Origin: Paenibacillus sp. FSL R7-0337 | GTDB taxonomy: Bacteria > Bacillota > Bacilli > Paenibacillales > Paenibacillaceae | Direction of reading: 5' to 3' | DNA: 64,000 nucleotides | Assembly: GCF_037969875.1 (NCBI RefSeq) | Contig: NZ_CP150218.1 | Coordinates: 3,286,001-3,350,000 of the forward strand | Shown: piece after piece, positions 28,023 to 37,139 of the stretch | How the letters are laid out: each line of letters begins with the position of its first letter | Numbering within the stretch: position 1 is the stretch's first letter | Translations under genes and position numbers: made by a program | The notes under the pieces: generated by a model | The model's database searches: none | The model's input: the letters and a program-made list of their open reading frames with translations, nothing else | What the model was told of the DNA's origin: nothing

Positions 28023-28253
28023 CTAATGCTTGAACTGAGAAGAACGTCCACCCCACGCATACTTAGACAGCTCTTTCTGTGGAGCAAATCGTGCATACAT
28101 ACGGAAAACTGTTTTATATCGATTGGCAATCGCATGCCTAATGTTCTGATCTAAACGCTGGTCACTCATATCCAGTAGCATCTCATCCAGCTCTTTGCGC
28201 AAAACATAGTCCAGCTCCTTGCATTCCTTCTCATTGAATAACATTCCGAGCAT
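28023..28253 (-). CDS. Conserved small protein, unknown function
   Basis: A 76-residue, charged, probably helical protein: FNEKECKELDYVLRKELDEM, DQRLDQNIRHAIANRYKTVF, then MYARFAPQKELSKYAWGG. The pattern of a helical body and a basic C-terminus resembles small Bacillales proteins of unknown role; no domain is recognised. The start with AAGGAGG eight bases upstream was chosen over earlier ATG codons. It lies just upstream of the rrn promoters and faces the same way. Confidence 0.75.
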   Translation of the reverse strand: MLGMLFNEKECKELDYVLRKELDEMLLDMSDQRLDQNIRHAIANRYKTVFRMYARFAPQKELSKYAWGGRSSQFKH

Positions 28254-28488
28254 ATGCTTGGCCTCCTTCATGAAATTCATAGTTATCCAAAATCATCAAA
28301 CGCCGTTTCATCTCACTCAAAAGCCATTTGATGCGGGAAGCTCTGTTGAAGTGCTTACACTAAATTAACCGGAGTATTGAACCTATAACCATTATCATAA
28401 GAAAATCCCATTCATGGACTCTCTTTATTTAACCTGGCAGCTGATCCAAATGTTTCGGCTTTACTGTTATGCACAATTCCCCAGGATT

Positions 28489-29100
28489 TTATGATAAAAG
28501 CCAAAATGTAATTGTGCTCTCGATGATTGCCGCAACAAATAACAGAATCACGATCCAGACTGAAGCGGTGAAGGTCTGCCGCATAAAGGCCTGCCAGTTC
28601 ACTGCCCTTTCTCCGCTCCGCTTCATCGCTCCAAAGAGTGCAGAGAGCACATTACTGCCGAACTTCAGCCCAAAGGCGCAGGCAATGATGATAGCTGGAA
28701 TCTCAATAATGCCGTGCGGCAGCAGCCCTTTTACAATAAGCGTGAACAGATCCTGTCCCTGTATCGCAGACAAATGAATCAGATAGCCGATAACGGCACC
28801 GTTGATCAACAGAAAGAACGCAGGCAAGAGGCCGAATAAGGCACCCAGATAAATGATGACTACGCTTTTGATGCTATTGTTCAAAAAAATGAATACAAAA
28901 AAGCTCCACTGCGGATTGGACGACTCTCTAAGGTTCCCGCTAATCTTACTGATCCCCTTCAATTGCTCATTCAGCAGCTGCTGAAGACTACCAGTGCCGA
29001 CCCAGCCCAATATCCCCCCCGCTATGAACAGGATTGTGGCCATTAGGAGCGCGGTGCGAATCGTCCTTAGATCCTTGATAAATGTATTAAAAGATAACAT
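28489..29100 (-). CDS. SpoIIM/DUF95 family membrane protein
   Basis: A 203-residue protein with about five transmembrane segments (residues 15-35, 73-96, 101-121, 130-150, 178-202). NSIKSVVIIYLGALFGLLPA, INGAVIGYLIHL and LLPHGIIEIPAIIIACAFGL are the DUF95/SpoIIM signature. Classic SpoIIM of Bacillus works in the DMP peptidoglycan-remodelling complex during engulfment. That gene normally sits elsewhere and differs in sequence, so this may be a paralogue with a different job. The start is fixed by AGGAGGTACGC. It is divergent from pdaB across 133 bases. Confidence 0.8.
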   Translation of the reverse strand: MLSFNTFIKDLRTIRTALLMATILFIAGGILGWVGTGSLQQLLNEQLKGISKISGNLRESSNPQWSFFVFIFLNNSIKSVVIIYLGALFGLLPAFFLLINGAVIGYLIHLSAIQGQDLFTLIVKGLLPHGIIEIPAIIIACAFGLKFGSNVLSALFGAMKRSGERAVNWQAFMRQTFTASVWIVILLFVAAIIESTITFWLLS

Positions 29101-29233
29101 GCGTACCTCCTGATTTGGATTCTGCCGAATTGCAATTCGTATGGATTGATTCATATCTGAGGTCATAAGCGCCCTGTACGAGCATACATTTAGAACAAAC
29201 AAGCATTTCGCATGGGAGAGGAGCGCTGACAAT

Positions 29234-30037
29234 ATGAATTCTTTTTATGTATTTAGCGGCAAAAAGATCAAACGGTTTCTGTACATTTTTGCTGCTGCGC
29301 TTCTTACCGCCGGCGTTGTCTATGTGGAGAGGGGCAATATCACCGTATTCTCTGAAGCTGCCCCTTCTGCCATTTACAGTGTGCCGACGGAAAAGAAGCT
29401 GATCGCCTTAACCTTCGATATCAGTTGGGGAGAGAAACGGCCTGAGCCGATTCTGAAGGTGCTGGAAGACAAAAAGGTGGATAAAGCGACATTCTTCCTG
29501 TCCTCACCTTGGAGCAAAACCCATCCTGAGATCGTTACAAGCATCAAAGACGCCGGGTTTGAGATTGGCAGCCACGGTCACAAGCATGTGAACTACAGTA
29601 CACTAAGCAATGATGAAATCCGCACGCAGATCAGTACGGCCCATACAGTATTGACGGAGCTAACCGGTTCTCAGCCCAACCTGATCAGAATGCCTAACGG
29701 TGATTTTGACAAAAGAGTCCTGCAGGTGGCAACCGATCTCGGCTATAAAGTCATTCAATGGGACACGGACTCACTGGACTGGAAGAACATCGGTGTAGAT
29801 AACATCGTTAACCGTGTAACGAGCAAAGCCCATCCTGGAGATATTGTGCTGCTGCATGCCAGCGACTCCTGCAAACAAACGCATGAAGCCCTGCCTCAGA
29901 TTATTGATAAGCTGCGCAGCCAGGGGTATGAGTTCGTAACCGTCTCGGAGCTAATCAGCCAAAGCAGTGCAAACGGCAAGGAAGTCCGCGATTCCGCCTT
30001 GTTGGATAATGGCCTGGAAGACGCTGCGGGAATGTAA
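29234..30037 (+). CDS. pdaB: Polysaccharide deacetylase PdaB, sporulation
   Basis: A 267-residue NodB-fold deacetylase with an N-terminal membrane anchor (FLYIFAAALLTAGVVYV, residues 15-31). Metal and catalytic residues are seen in LTFDISWG (Asp62) and SHGHKH (His114, His118), and the later motifs RMPNGDFD and GDIVLLHAS are present. In Bacillus PdaB acts late in sporulation on cortex integrity. Its location beside kbaA, gerD and cwlD is the same as in B. subtilis (ybaN). The C-terminal 25 residues are extra and polar. Confidence 0.93.
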   Translation: MNSFYVFSGKKIKRFLYIFAAALLTAGVVYVERGNITVFSEAAPSAIYSVPTEKKLIALTFDISWGEKRPEPILKVLEDKKVDKATFFLSSPWSKTHPEIVTSIKDAGFEIGSHGHKHVNYSTLSNDEIRTQISTAHTVLTELTGSQPNLIRMPNGDFDKRVLQVATDLGYKVIQWDTDSLDWKNIGVDNIVNRVTSKAHPGDIVLLHASDSCKQTHEALPQIIDKLRSQGYEFVTVSELISQSSANGKEVRDSALLDNGLEDAAGM

Positions 30038-30057
30038 CTCCCTTACCACTGATGGCA

Positions 30058-30879
30058 TCAGTGACGCGGTGAGATCAGCTGTGAGATATCTGGCGTCGGT
30101 GTATTCAGCTTCGGGTAGCTCAGGTCAAGCCCCTCAAGCGTTTTGACTACAATCTTGAGGGCCAGATAGTTGCGGTACCAGCGGTGATTCGCCGGAATCC
30201 AATACCACGGAGCCTTATCTATACTGCTCTCCTGGAAAACATCCTCATACGCCTTCTGATAATCGTCCCAGTATTCGCGTTCCTGCAGATCACTGGCATC
30301 GAATTTCCAGTGCTTCGCCGGATCTTCAAGCCGCTCCTTAATCTTCTCCAGCTGCTTCTCCTTGGAGATATGCAGAAAGAGCTTAATGACCGTCGTTCCC
30401 TCTTCCGCCAGCATCTCCTCGAACTGGCGGATGTAGCGGAACCGCCGCTTGGCATCCTCCTTGCTAAGACCGCCATGCACGCGGGGCACCAGCACATCCT
30501 CATAATGCGAACGGTTGAATGCGGCAATATAGCCTTTAGGCGGGGTCTTCATATGGACTCTCCACAGGAAATCGTGCGCTTCCTCCTCCAGAGAGGGCTT
30601 CTTGAAGCTGGTTACGATGAACCCTTGCGGATTGATGCCGGAGAAGATGTGTTTGACGGTTCCGTCCTTGCCGCTTGAATCCATTCCTTGAAGGATAACC
30701 AGCAGCGAATGCTTTTTCTGTGCAAAAAGGATATCCTGCAGTTTGACCAGCCGTTCCTTCAGCTTCTCCATTTTGGCTTCGGCTTCTTCTTTGGATTTGA
30801 AGTCTCCACGTTCATTAGGATCGAGGTCCTTCAGGCGTGTTTCACTTGTGTCTTTTATCATATAGCGCTTGATGTTCAT
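30058..30879 (-). CDS. ppk2: Polyphosphate kinase 2 family protein
   Basis: A 273-residue cytoplasmic PPK2, which moves phosphate between polyphosphate and nucleotides. The Walker A-like loop QGMDSSGKDG (residues 64-73) is followed by NPQGFIVTSFKKPS, then AAFNRSHYEDVLVPRV, the lid module with RRFRYIRQFEEML, and KHWKFDASDLQEREYWDDY. All are PPK2 hallmarks. Whether it makes ATP/ADP or phosphorylates AMP cannot be told by eye. It is convergent with pdaB, 20 bases apart. GGAGGGAATAT precedes the ATG. Confidence 0.93.
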   Translation of the reverse strand: MNIKRYMIKDTSETRLKDLDPNERGDFKSKEEAEAKMEKLKERLVKLQDILFAQKKHSLLVILQGMDSSGKDGTVKHIFSGINPQGFIVTSFKKPSLEEEAHDFLWRVHMKTPPKGYIAAFNRSHYEDVLVPRVHGGLSKEDAKRRFRYIRQFEEMLAEEGTTVIKLFLHISKEKQLEKIKERLEDPAKHWKFDASDLQEREYWDDYQKAYEDVFQESSIDKAPWYWIPANHRWYRNYLALKIVVKTLEGLDLSYPKLNTPTPDISQLISPRH

Positions 30880-30954
30880 ATATTCCCTCCTCCACTCTGT
30901 TCTTTAAGATTAACCTCTTCATCTTCATTCTAACCGCTCCCTACAGGCAATGCC

Positions 30955-30996
30955 AAAACCCCGTCTCCCTGGTTCTTTACACAGGGGCGGGGTTTT
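30955..30996 (-). terminator. Terminator after kbaA
   Basis: AAAACCCCG (30955-30963) and CGGGGTTTT (30988-30996) form a strong stem whose arms give T-runs on both strands. It lies between the kbaA stop and the ppk2 start, so it ends kbaA. Confidence 0.85.
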
Positions 30997-31013
30997 GAGC
31001 ATGATTGCTATAG

Positions 31014-31613
31014 TCAGATTGAGGCCGGCTTAAGTACACGGTGCAGCATCAGAATCTGGAAGGCATTACAGGCGACAAGCGGTACAAGAATAAAGATGGT
31101 GGCGCTGTCAACGCCGATCCGCAGCACACCGATAATCTCCACTATAGTGATGGCTGTCATGAAGAAAAAGGTCGGGACCCAGGCTGACGCGTTCGTGCTG
31201 CGTATTTTGAGCCAAGATACAATAAGAGCAGTGAACAAAATAGCTACGCCTAACGTCAAATCCGTCCGGGCGCTCTGGTCTCCGCTGACAAAGGTGCGCA
31301 GAAACATCAGCTCAAACAGCGCCAGCACGGCCAACACCAGTTGTATGTAACGCCACGCCTTGCGCGGGAACACCCCGATGCCCGTATAGTTGAGGATCAG
31401 ATATGCAAAAAATCCGAGCTGGGCGTATACGCTTACAAGCACTCCGTAGCCCAAAAGAATCAGGGAGTACAGGAGAAGATCGGCAGTGCCTTTAAACTCT
31501 ATACCGCCATTCCCTATCTGCAGAGCAAGTCCAGCAATAACAGCCCCGCCTGCACCGATCAAAAGCGTGGTCCAGAACAAATAAAACCATTTTCTCAAGC
31601 TCAGCGCTTTCAC
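31014..31613 (-). CDS. kbaA: KbaA, KinB-pathway membrane protein
   Basis: A 199-residue integral membrane protein with six hydrophobic segments. LRKWFYLFWTTLLIGAGGAV, the central YGVLVSVYAQLGFFAYLILNY and FPRKAWRYIQLVL match KbaA, which in B. subtilis is needed for KinB input to the sporulation phosphorelay. It is divergent from gerD, as in B. subtilis. The GTG start overlaps the ribosome site, so a TTG five codons on is an alternative. Confidence 0.9.
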   Translation of the reverse strand: MKALSLRKWFYLFWTTLLIGAGGAVIAGLALQIGNGGIEFKGTADLLLYSLILLGYGVLVSVYAQLGFFAYLILNYTGIGVFPRKAWRYIQLVLAVLALFELMFLRTFVSGDQSARTDLTLGVAILFTALIVSWLKIRSTNASAWVPTFFFMTAITIVEIIGVLRIGVDSATIFILVPLVACNAFQILMLHRVLKPASI

Positions 31614-31731
31614 CTCCCCGTGTCAGATTTATTTTACCAAGGTTACCGTCAAAAAACCATTCCGCTTCAACATAAATGTTCCCTGGCGCGGCATACTACA
31701 AGCAGTAATTCTATAAAGGAGGGCAGCGCCA

Positions 31732-32430
31732 ATGAAATGGAGGGCTATCTGGTCTGGAGGCTTGACGCTTGGCTTGATGATCACCTTGACGGCCTGCGGG
31801 GGCGAACAGAGCAGTTCTTCTTCGGGACAAGGCGGATATAAGGAAATGAAGACGATGGTTGTTGATATATTAAAAAGCGATGAAGGGAAAAAGGCTGTAG
31901 AGGAGGCCTTGTCTACTCCAAGCTCAGAGGGGGGCAGCGCCGCCAGCGGCCTAAGCATGAAGATGATGCCTATGCAGACAACTGAGGAGATCCGGATCGC
32001 TGTTAAAGATACCCTCACCGCACCGGAGTATCAGAAGGAAATCGAAAAAATCATGACTGACCCGCAGTTTGCCGGAGATTTTGCCAAAGCGATTAACAAA
32101 GAAAGTAAGGAACTTCATCTTCAATTAATCAAAGACCCCACTTATCAGAAGTCAGTTGGAGAAATTATGAAGTCGCCCGAGATGACGAAAATGTTCCTCG
32201 ACCTTACCAAGACTCCGGATTACCGCAAGCAGTCCATGACGATTATGCAGGAGGCCATGCAGAACCCGCTATTCCGTATGGAAGTACTTACTCTTCTCAA
32301 ATCCGTGGTCCAGGATGAATTGCAGCCCAAGGTTGAGAAAAAAGATGCAGGGAAAGGCGGCGGGGAGGACAAGCAGGGCGGGGACAGTCAGAAGCAGGAT
32401 GGCGGAGACGACTCCGGTTCGGGTTCTTAA
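31732..32430 (+). CDS. gerD: Spore germination lipoprotein GerD
   Basis: A 232-residue lipoprotein with signal peptide and lipobox LTAC (lipidated Cys22). The body repeats helical segments TEEIRIAVKDTLTAPEYQKE, TDPQFAGDFAKAI and MKSPEMTKMFLDLTKTPDYR, typical of GerD. GerD clusters germinant receptors into the germinosome in the spore inner membrane. The Gly/Asp/Lys-rich tail (from about residue 200) is low complexity. GGAGGGCAGCGCC precedes the ATG. Confidence 0.95.
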   Translation: MKWRAIWSGGLTLGLMITLTACGGEQSSSSSGQGGYKEMKTMVVDILKSDEGKKAVEEALSTPSSEGGSAASGLSMKMMPMQTTEEIRIAVKDTLTAPEYQKEIEKIMTDPQFAGDFAKAINKESKELHLQLIKDPTYQKSVGEIMKSPEMTKMFLDLTKTPDYRKQSMTIMQEAMQNPLFRMEVLTLLKSVVQDELQPKVEKKDAGKGGGEDKQGGDSQKQDGGDDSGSGS

Positions 32431-32433
32431 CTA

Positions 32434-32473
32434 AAATAAGGCCTTGCCCCGTGGAAGGGACATGGCCTTATTT
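32434..32473. terminator. Bidirectional terminator between gerD and salA
   Basis: AAATAAGGCC (32434-32443) pairs with GGCCTTATTT (32464-32473). It lies between the convergent genes gerD and salA and has T-rich ends on both strands. Confidence 0.85.
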
Positions 32474-32502
32474 GTTTATGTGCTAGCAAGGTCAAAGGGT
32501 GA

Positions 32503-33612
32503 TTATTGCTCGTACTTGGCAATCAGCTTGTCTGCAATGTCTGCAAACAGTAATCCGGTAGCCGTATCCGCCTTATATACTGACGGTGAGAAGTCCGGCT
32601 CGGAAATATGGTTGTCCGGGGCACCCAGCGGTACTTGGGCCAGCAGCTCTGTATGCAGCGTTTCCGCCAGGCGGGCTCCGCCGCCTCTGCCGAAGATGTA
32701 ATCCTTTTTGCCGCAGGAAGAGCATTCGTAGTACGCCATATTCTCAATGACGCCAAGAATCTCATGCTCGGTCTGCAGTGCCATAGAGCCCGCCCTCGCC
32801 GCCACAAAGGCAGCTGTAGCATGCGGGGTAGTGACAATGATCTCCTTGCTGTGCGGCAGCATCTGGTGGACATCAAGGGCCACATCACCCGTACCTGGCG
32901 GCAGATCCAGCAGCAGGTAATCCAGCTCTCCCCAGCCGACATCACTGAAGAACTGGCGCAGCATTTTGCCAAGCATGGGTCCTCTCCAGATGACCGGACT
33001 ATTCTCCCGAATGAAGAAGCCCATCGACATGACCTTCACGCCGAAGCGCTCTACCGGAATAATCGTTCCTTCTTCCACAATCGGCCCTTCTTCAATTCCC
33101 ATCATGTCCGGGATGCTGAAGCCGTAAATATCTGCATCGATCAGGCCGACTCTCTTACCCTTGCGGGCCAGCGCCACCGCCAGATTCACGGTTACTGTTG
33201 ATTTCCCGACCCCGCCCTTGCCGCTGGCGATCGCGATGAAGTTCACCCCTGAGTTCTCGTTAATCAGCTCATGCCCCTCAAGACCCGCTGCGTGTCCTTT
33301 GAGCTTCCCCTCTTGATCTGAATCCGGCTCGTCCCCGCCGCCTTCTCCGCGAAGCGTAGCCCGTTCATAGTCGGTGGCATCACGCAGGCGGATATGAATC
33401 TGTTCTGCCCCGCCCTCCGTAAGGAGATCACGAACCTTCTGTTCCAGCTCCATCCGCTTCTTCTCGTCCGAATCCAGACATACGATGGATAACGAAATAC
33501 GGTCCTCCTTGATCATGATATCGCGGATTAACTGTAAATCGATCAGGCTTTTTCCGGATTCCGGGTCTGTAAGCGGCTGTAAAAGTTCCTGAATTTGTTC
33601 CCTGGTCTGCAT
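32503..33612 (-). CDS. salA: Mrp/NBP35-family ATPase SalA (ApbC)
   Basis: A 369-residue P-loop ATPase. Residues 1-80 are a DUF59/MIP18 domain (LLQPLTDPESGKSLIDLQLI). The deviant Walker A is GKGGVGKST (131-139), followed by LIDADIYGFSIPDMMG, VIWRGPMLGKMLRQFFSDVG and LDLPPGTGDVALD. CSSCGKK near the C-terminus gives the Cys pair that holds an Fe-S cluster in Mrp proteins. SalA is also a transcription regulator of scoC in B. subtilis. A second frame upstream to 33786 runs into cwlD antiphase; the ATG with AGAGGTG was chosen. Confidence 0.93.
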   Translation of the reverse strand: MQTREQIQELLQPLTDPESGKSLIDLQLIRDIMIKEDRISLSIVCLDSDEKKRMELEQKVRDLLTEGGAEQIHIRLRDATDYERATLRGEGGGDEPDSDQEGKLKGHAAGLEGHELINENSGVNFIAIASGKGGVGKSTVTVNLAVALARKGKRVGLIDADIYGFSIPDMMGIEEGPIVEEGTIIPVERFGVKVMSMGFFIRENSPVIWRGPMLGKMLRQFFSDVGWGELDYLLLDLPPGTGDVALDVHQMLPHSKEIIVTTPHATAAFVAARAGSMALQTEHEILGVIENMAYYECSSCGKKDYIFGRGGGARLAETLHTELLAQVPLGAPDNHISEPDFSPSVYKADTATGLLFADIADKLIAKYEQ

Positions 33613-33706
33613 GGAAAGCACCTCTGTTCCTATCCGGCGGTAAGCCCCGGTATTTGTACCCATTATAGCATTACCCCCGGAGGGAAGAGTAGTCCCCCCT
33701 ATGCCT

Positions 33707-34453
33707 CTATGGCTTCTCGGAGCTGTACCGCAGGATGCCCCGGTAGATGCTGGTCGCCACCTTCCGCTGGTACAGATCATCCCCAAGGAGCAAGGACTCC
33801 TGAGGGTGTGACAGGAAGCCTACCTCAACGAGCACGGATGGCATCTTTAACACCTTTAACAAATAAATGGTACTCGCTGTCTTCGCCACACGGTCCGTAT
33901 TCTCAAGTGTAGCCCTCAGCTCATCCTGTACCAGCCCGGCCAAGGCCTTGTTCCCATCGTTGCTTGGATAATAGAAGGTCTGAGCCCCGCTCCAGCGGTT
34001 GGAAGGAATACTGTTCATATGTACGCTGACAAACAGATCTGCCCCCTTCTCTTCAATGCTCCGCACCCGCTGCTTGAGATCCTCCGTCTTGCGCCTTGCG
34101 TATCCCTTGGTACTGCCTTGGGCCAGATCATAATCCCCTTCACGGGTCATCACCACAATCGCCCCAGCCTGCTGCAAATAATCGCGCAAGTACAGCGACA
34201 CGGCGAGATTGATATCCTTCTCAATCAGGCCTGAGCGGCTCACTGCTCCCCCATCCGGTCCCCCGTGACCTGCATCAATGGCAATCACCTTGCCGGAGAG
34301 CGGCAAGCTCCAATAATTGACCGTCTTGGCAGTCGGCATGTCGTAGGCGATGATTCCGATCATTATAGTGAGCAGCACAGCGGCCAGGATACTTTTTTTG
34401 ATGCCGCGCCAAGAGATCCAGACCGAGACTTTACGCTTCTGCCCTCCAGACAT
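33707..34453 (-). CDS. cwlD: N-acetylmuramoyl-L-alanine amidase CwlD
   Basis: A 248-residue amidase_3. A membrane anchor or uncleaved signal spans residues 19-37. The catalytic zinc residues lie in AIDAGHGGPDGGA (His63), GLIEKDINL (Glu) and VSVHMNS (His). CwlD with PdaA forms muramic-delta-lactam in spore cortex, the mark recognised by germination enzymes. Its neighbours salA and gerD match B. subtilis. The start with GAGGGGG was chosen over an ATG twelve codons upstream. Confidence 0.95.
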   Translation of the reverse strand: MSGGQKRKVSVWISWRGIKKSILAAVLLTIMIGIIAYDMPTAKTVNYWSLPLSGKVIAIDAGHGGPDGGAVSRSGLIEKDINLAVSLYLRDYLQQAGAIVVMTREGDYDLAQGSTKGYARRKTEDLKQRVRSIEEKGADLFVSVHMNSIPSNRWSGAQTFYYPSNDGNKALAGLVQDELRATLENTDRVAKTASTIYLLKVLKMPSVLVEVGFLSHPQESLLLGDDLYQRKVATSIYRGILRYSSEKP

Positions 34454-34468
34454 AACAAAGACCCCCTC

Positions 34469-34500
34469 GTCCCGATAGATTCTACTCATCTATATGGGAC
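34469..34500. other. Hairpin between sat and cwlD
   Basis: GTCCC-ATAGAT pairs with ATCTAT-GGGAC across an imperfect stem (34469-34500). It lies between the sat stop and the cwlD start. No T-run follows on the minus strand, so it may be a weak terminator, an attenuator or an mRNA stabiliser. Confidence 0.5.
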
Positions 34501-34525
34501 AAGAGGGCCAAATAGTACCGGCTGT

Positions 34526-35701
34526 TTAGGAGTTTACAGAGACTTCCGGTGACATTCCTTCAATCAGAATTTGCGCCACCTCGGGGCGTGTGAACTCAGG
34601 AGGCGGACATTGTCCGTCACGCAGCAGTGCCCGTACCTTCGTACCCGAAAGCGTCAGGTGCTGGTCGGCCGGGTGCGGACAGGTTTTGCTGGAGGCCATA
34701 TTGCCGCACTTCACACAGAAGAAGCTATGTTCGAAGAATAGCGGTGTAATCCCAAGCTCCTCGGCGGTGAAGTTAGCAAAGATCTCCTGCGCTTCATACG
34801 TACCGTAATAATCTCCCACACCTGCATGATCACGCCCGACAATGAAGTGTGTACAGCCGTAATTCTTACGCACCATGGCATGGAAGATGGCTTCACGCGG
34901 GCCCGCATAACGCATTGCTGCCGGGAAGACTCCTAGGAAAGTACGGTTCTCCGGATAATAATTCTCCAGCAAGGCCAGATAACTCTTCATCCGCACGTTG
35001 GCCGGGACATCATCCGACTTGGTCTCACCTACCAGGGGATTGAGGAACAGGGCGTCTACAACCTCCATAGCGCATTTCTGGATATACTCATGGGCACGAT
35101 GTACCGGGTTACGCGTCTGGAAGCCTACAACCGTTCTCCAGCCCTTATCTGCGAAGATCCGACGGGTCTCGGCGGGGTCAAAATAGAATTCAGCGAATTT
35201 CTCCGGCTGCGGGCGGTTCAGTACCGTTATAGGTCCGCCTACATAGGTCGCCGGCCGGGACAGCAGTTTGCTGACTCCGGGATGTGCGGGATCGGTTGTT
35301 TTGAACACATTCTGCGCTTCAACCTGCTGATCGACCGTATAAATACTCTCAATATCCAGCAAACCGTAGATAACACCGTCGTCTTCACCGATTAGAGAAA
35401 CCCTGTCGCCTGTCTTAAGAGTTGCCGCAAGCTCGTCACCGACAGCCAGTGTAACCGGTATACTCCATACCGTACCGTTAGCCAGCCGCATATTGCTCAC
35501 TACCGAGTGATAATCCTCTTCGTTCAAGAATCCGGTGAGCGGTGAGAAGGCACCTACACCAATTAAATCCAAATCAGATAAGGTCCAAGTATTAAGGGCA
35601 ATCGATTGATGGGCTAAAGCTTGCTTCAGCAGTTCTTCTCTCTCTTTTCCGTCTGCGATACGCCGGATCAGTGTTCCTCCATGAGGAAGTATTGAAGTCA
35701 T
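34526..35701 (-). CDS. sat: Sulfate adenylyltransferase
   Basis: A 391-residue ATP sulfurylase making APS from sulfate and ATP. Active-site motifs are [12 protein letters not shown] near residue 195 and [13 protein letters not shown] near 293. A CxxC...C cluster ([18 protein letters not shown]) near residue 340, expected in the Bacillus-type monofunctional enzyme, may bind zinc. It lacks an APS-kinase domain. It follows cysH by 116 bases containing a small hairpin, so the pair probably forms one sulfate-assimilation operon. Confidence 0.97.
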   Translation of the reverse strand: MTSILPHGGTLIRRIADGKEREELLKQALAHQSIALNTWTLSDLDLIGVGAFSPLTGFLNEEDYHSVVSNMRLANGTVWSIPVTLAVGDELAATLKTGDRVSLIGEDDGVIYGLLDIESIYTVDQQVEAQNVFKTTDPAHPGVSKLLSRPATYVGGPITVLNRPQPEKFAEFYFDPAETRRIFADKGWRTVVGFQTRNPVHRAHEYIQKCAMEVVDALFLNPLVGETKSDDVPANVRMKSYLALLENYYPENRTFLGVFPAAMRYAGPREAIFHAMVRKNYGCTHFIVGRDHAGVGDYYGTYEAQEIFANFTAEELGITPLFFEHSFFCVKCGNMASSKTCPHPADQHLTLSGTKVRALLRDGQCPPPEFTRPEVAQILIEGMSPEVSVNS

Positions 35702-35720
35702 CCCTATTCTCTCCTCCTGT

Positions 35721-35738
35721 GCAGTGCCTGTGCACTGC
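35721..35738. other. Small hairpin in the cysH-sat gap
   Basis: GCAGTGC-CTGT-GCACTGC is a perfect 7-bp stem with a four-base loop. It lies just upstream of the sat ribosome site. No T-run follows. Confidence 0.5.
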
Positions 35739-35817
35739 TGTATACAGTGCTGGTAACTTAGTGCGGATAAATTAGTGATTAGTGATCATATCTGGGCGAA
35801 ACTTATTTAAGCGTATC

Positions 35818-36510
35818 TTATTTGTGCAATCCACATTCTGTCTTGTCCGAACCGGACCATCTGCCGGCACGCGGATCTTCACCAGGCATAACAGCCCGGG
35901 TGCATTGCTCACAGCCGATACTCGGGAAATTGCGGTCATGCAGCGGATTGTAGATTACATCATTCTCACGGATATAATTCCACACATCCTCAGTAGTCCA
36001 GTTCGCAATCGGATTGAATTTGACCAGCCCGAACTTATTATCATATTCTATCTTCTTCGAATTGGCTCGGGTAGGAGCCTGGTCCCGGCGAATTCCGGTA
36101 ATCCAGGCGTCGTATTGTGAGAGAATACGGGTTAGCGGTTCAACCTTACGAATCGCGCAGCACTGGTTAGGGTCTGTATTCCATAGTGCCTCCCCATACT
36201 GCAAGGCTTGCTCCTCCACCGTAATCTGCGGAGACACCCGGACGAATTCCATCCCGTACTTGTCAGCCATAATATCTCTAGTCTCATAGGTTTCCTTGAA
36301 ATGATAATCCGTATCTAAATAGAACACATCTGTCGAGGGACTCACCTTCTGAATCATATCCACCAGCACCACATCCTCCGCCCCGAAGCTGCAGGCAAAG
36401 GTTATATTCGGAAAGGTCTCCACCGCCCAGCGGATAATCTCTTCCGGAGCAGCATGCTCCAGCTCTTCCGCCTTCACTTTGATTAAATCCTCTTTCTCGA
36501 GCAGGTTCAT
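35818..36510 (-). CDS. cysH: Assimilatory adenylylsulfate/PAPS reductase
   Basis: A 230-residue reductase that converts APS (or PAPS) to sulfite with thioredoxin. PP-loop motif TFACSFGAEDVVL near residue 38. Four cluster cysteines are visible: Cys117-Cys118 (QCCAIRK) and Cys200-Cys203 (GCEQC), with catalytic Cys226 in KTECGLH. The [4Fe-4S] cysteines argue for APS as substrate. Sat next door supplies APS, and no APS kinase is seen here, in agreement. Confidence 0.95.
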   Translation of the reverse strand: MNLLEKEDLIKVKAEELEHAAPEEIIRWAVETFPNITFACSFGAEDVVLVDMIQKVSPSTDVFYLDTDYHFKETYETRDIMADKYGMEFVRVSPQITVEEQALQYGEALWNTDPNQCCAIRKVEPLTRILSQYDAWITGIRRDQAPTRANSKKIEYDNKFGLVKFNPIANWTTEDVWNYIRENDVIYNPLHDRNFPSIGCEQCTRAVMPGEDPRAGRWSGSDKTECGLHK

Positions 36511-36583
36511 CTAAGTTTCCTCCATCCGGATATCGTCAAGATCGAAACCTAAGAGGTTAATCCCGACTAATTCTATAAGATAT

Positions 36584-36611
36584 AGTATATCCGTTTGAGC
36601 AGCGAAGTCAA
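36584..36611 (-). promoter_or_regulatory. Promoter of cysH-sat
   Basis: On the minus strand -35 TTGACT (36611-36606), 16-base spacer, -10 TATACT (36589-36584), about 75 bases before the cysH start. The leader between carries no riboswitch that I recognise. Confidence 0.65.
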
Positions 36612-36669
36612 TGGGTTTTGTTCAATTTGGAATAAAGTATCGTAAATACTTGGATATCAGGAGAATAAC

Positions 36670-36703
36670 AAAAAAAGCTCCCGACCATAAAGGCCAGGAG
36701 CTT
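36670..36703 (-). terminator. Terminator after rpsI
   Basis: On the minus strand GGAAGCTCC...GGGAGCTT with a GGCC-containing top is followed by seven T. It lies 25 bases past the rpsI stop. Confidence 0.88.
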
Positions 36704-36726
36704 CCATTCCTTGAGAACAAGGGATC

Positions 36727-37119
36727 TTAACGTTTCGAGAACTGTGGAGCGCGACGAGCAGCTTTGAGGCCGTATTTCTTACGTTCCTTCATACGTGGGT
36801 CACGTGTCAGGAATCCGGCTTTCTTCAGCGTACCGCGATATTCAGGGTCTACTTTGAGCAATGCACGGGAAATCCCGTGACGGATTGCGCCAGCTTGACC
36901 GGAAATGCCGCCACCATGTGCAAGTACGATTACATCGTAGCTGCCCAGAGTTTCAGTCAGGTTCAAAGGTTGTCTTACGATCATTTTCAGTGTTTCAACA
37001 CCGAAATATTCGTCCATCTCACGTTTGTTAATGACAATGCGTCCTTCACCCGGTACAAGGCGAACACGTGCTACCGAATGTTTACGACGACCTGTCCCAT
37101 AGTATTGTACTTGTGCCAT
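36727..37119 (-). CDS. rpsI: Ribosomal protein S9
   Basis: 130 residues, 30S head protein. It begins [20 protein letters not shown] and ends with the conserved SKR tail that reaches the P-site tRNA. It follows rplM by 20 bases, the universal L13-S9 pair. Confidence 0.98.
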   Translation of the reverse strand: MAQVQYYGTGRRKHSVARVRLVPGEGRIVINKREMDEYFGVETLKMIVRQPLNLTETLGSYDVIVLAHGGGISGQAGAIRHGISRALLKVDPEYRGTLKKAGFLTRDPRMKERKKYGLKAARRAPQFSKR

Positions 37120-37139
37120 GAAACTGTCCTCCTTTATTC

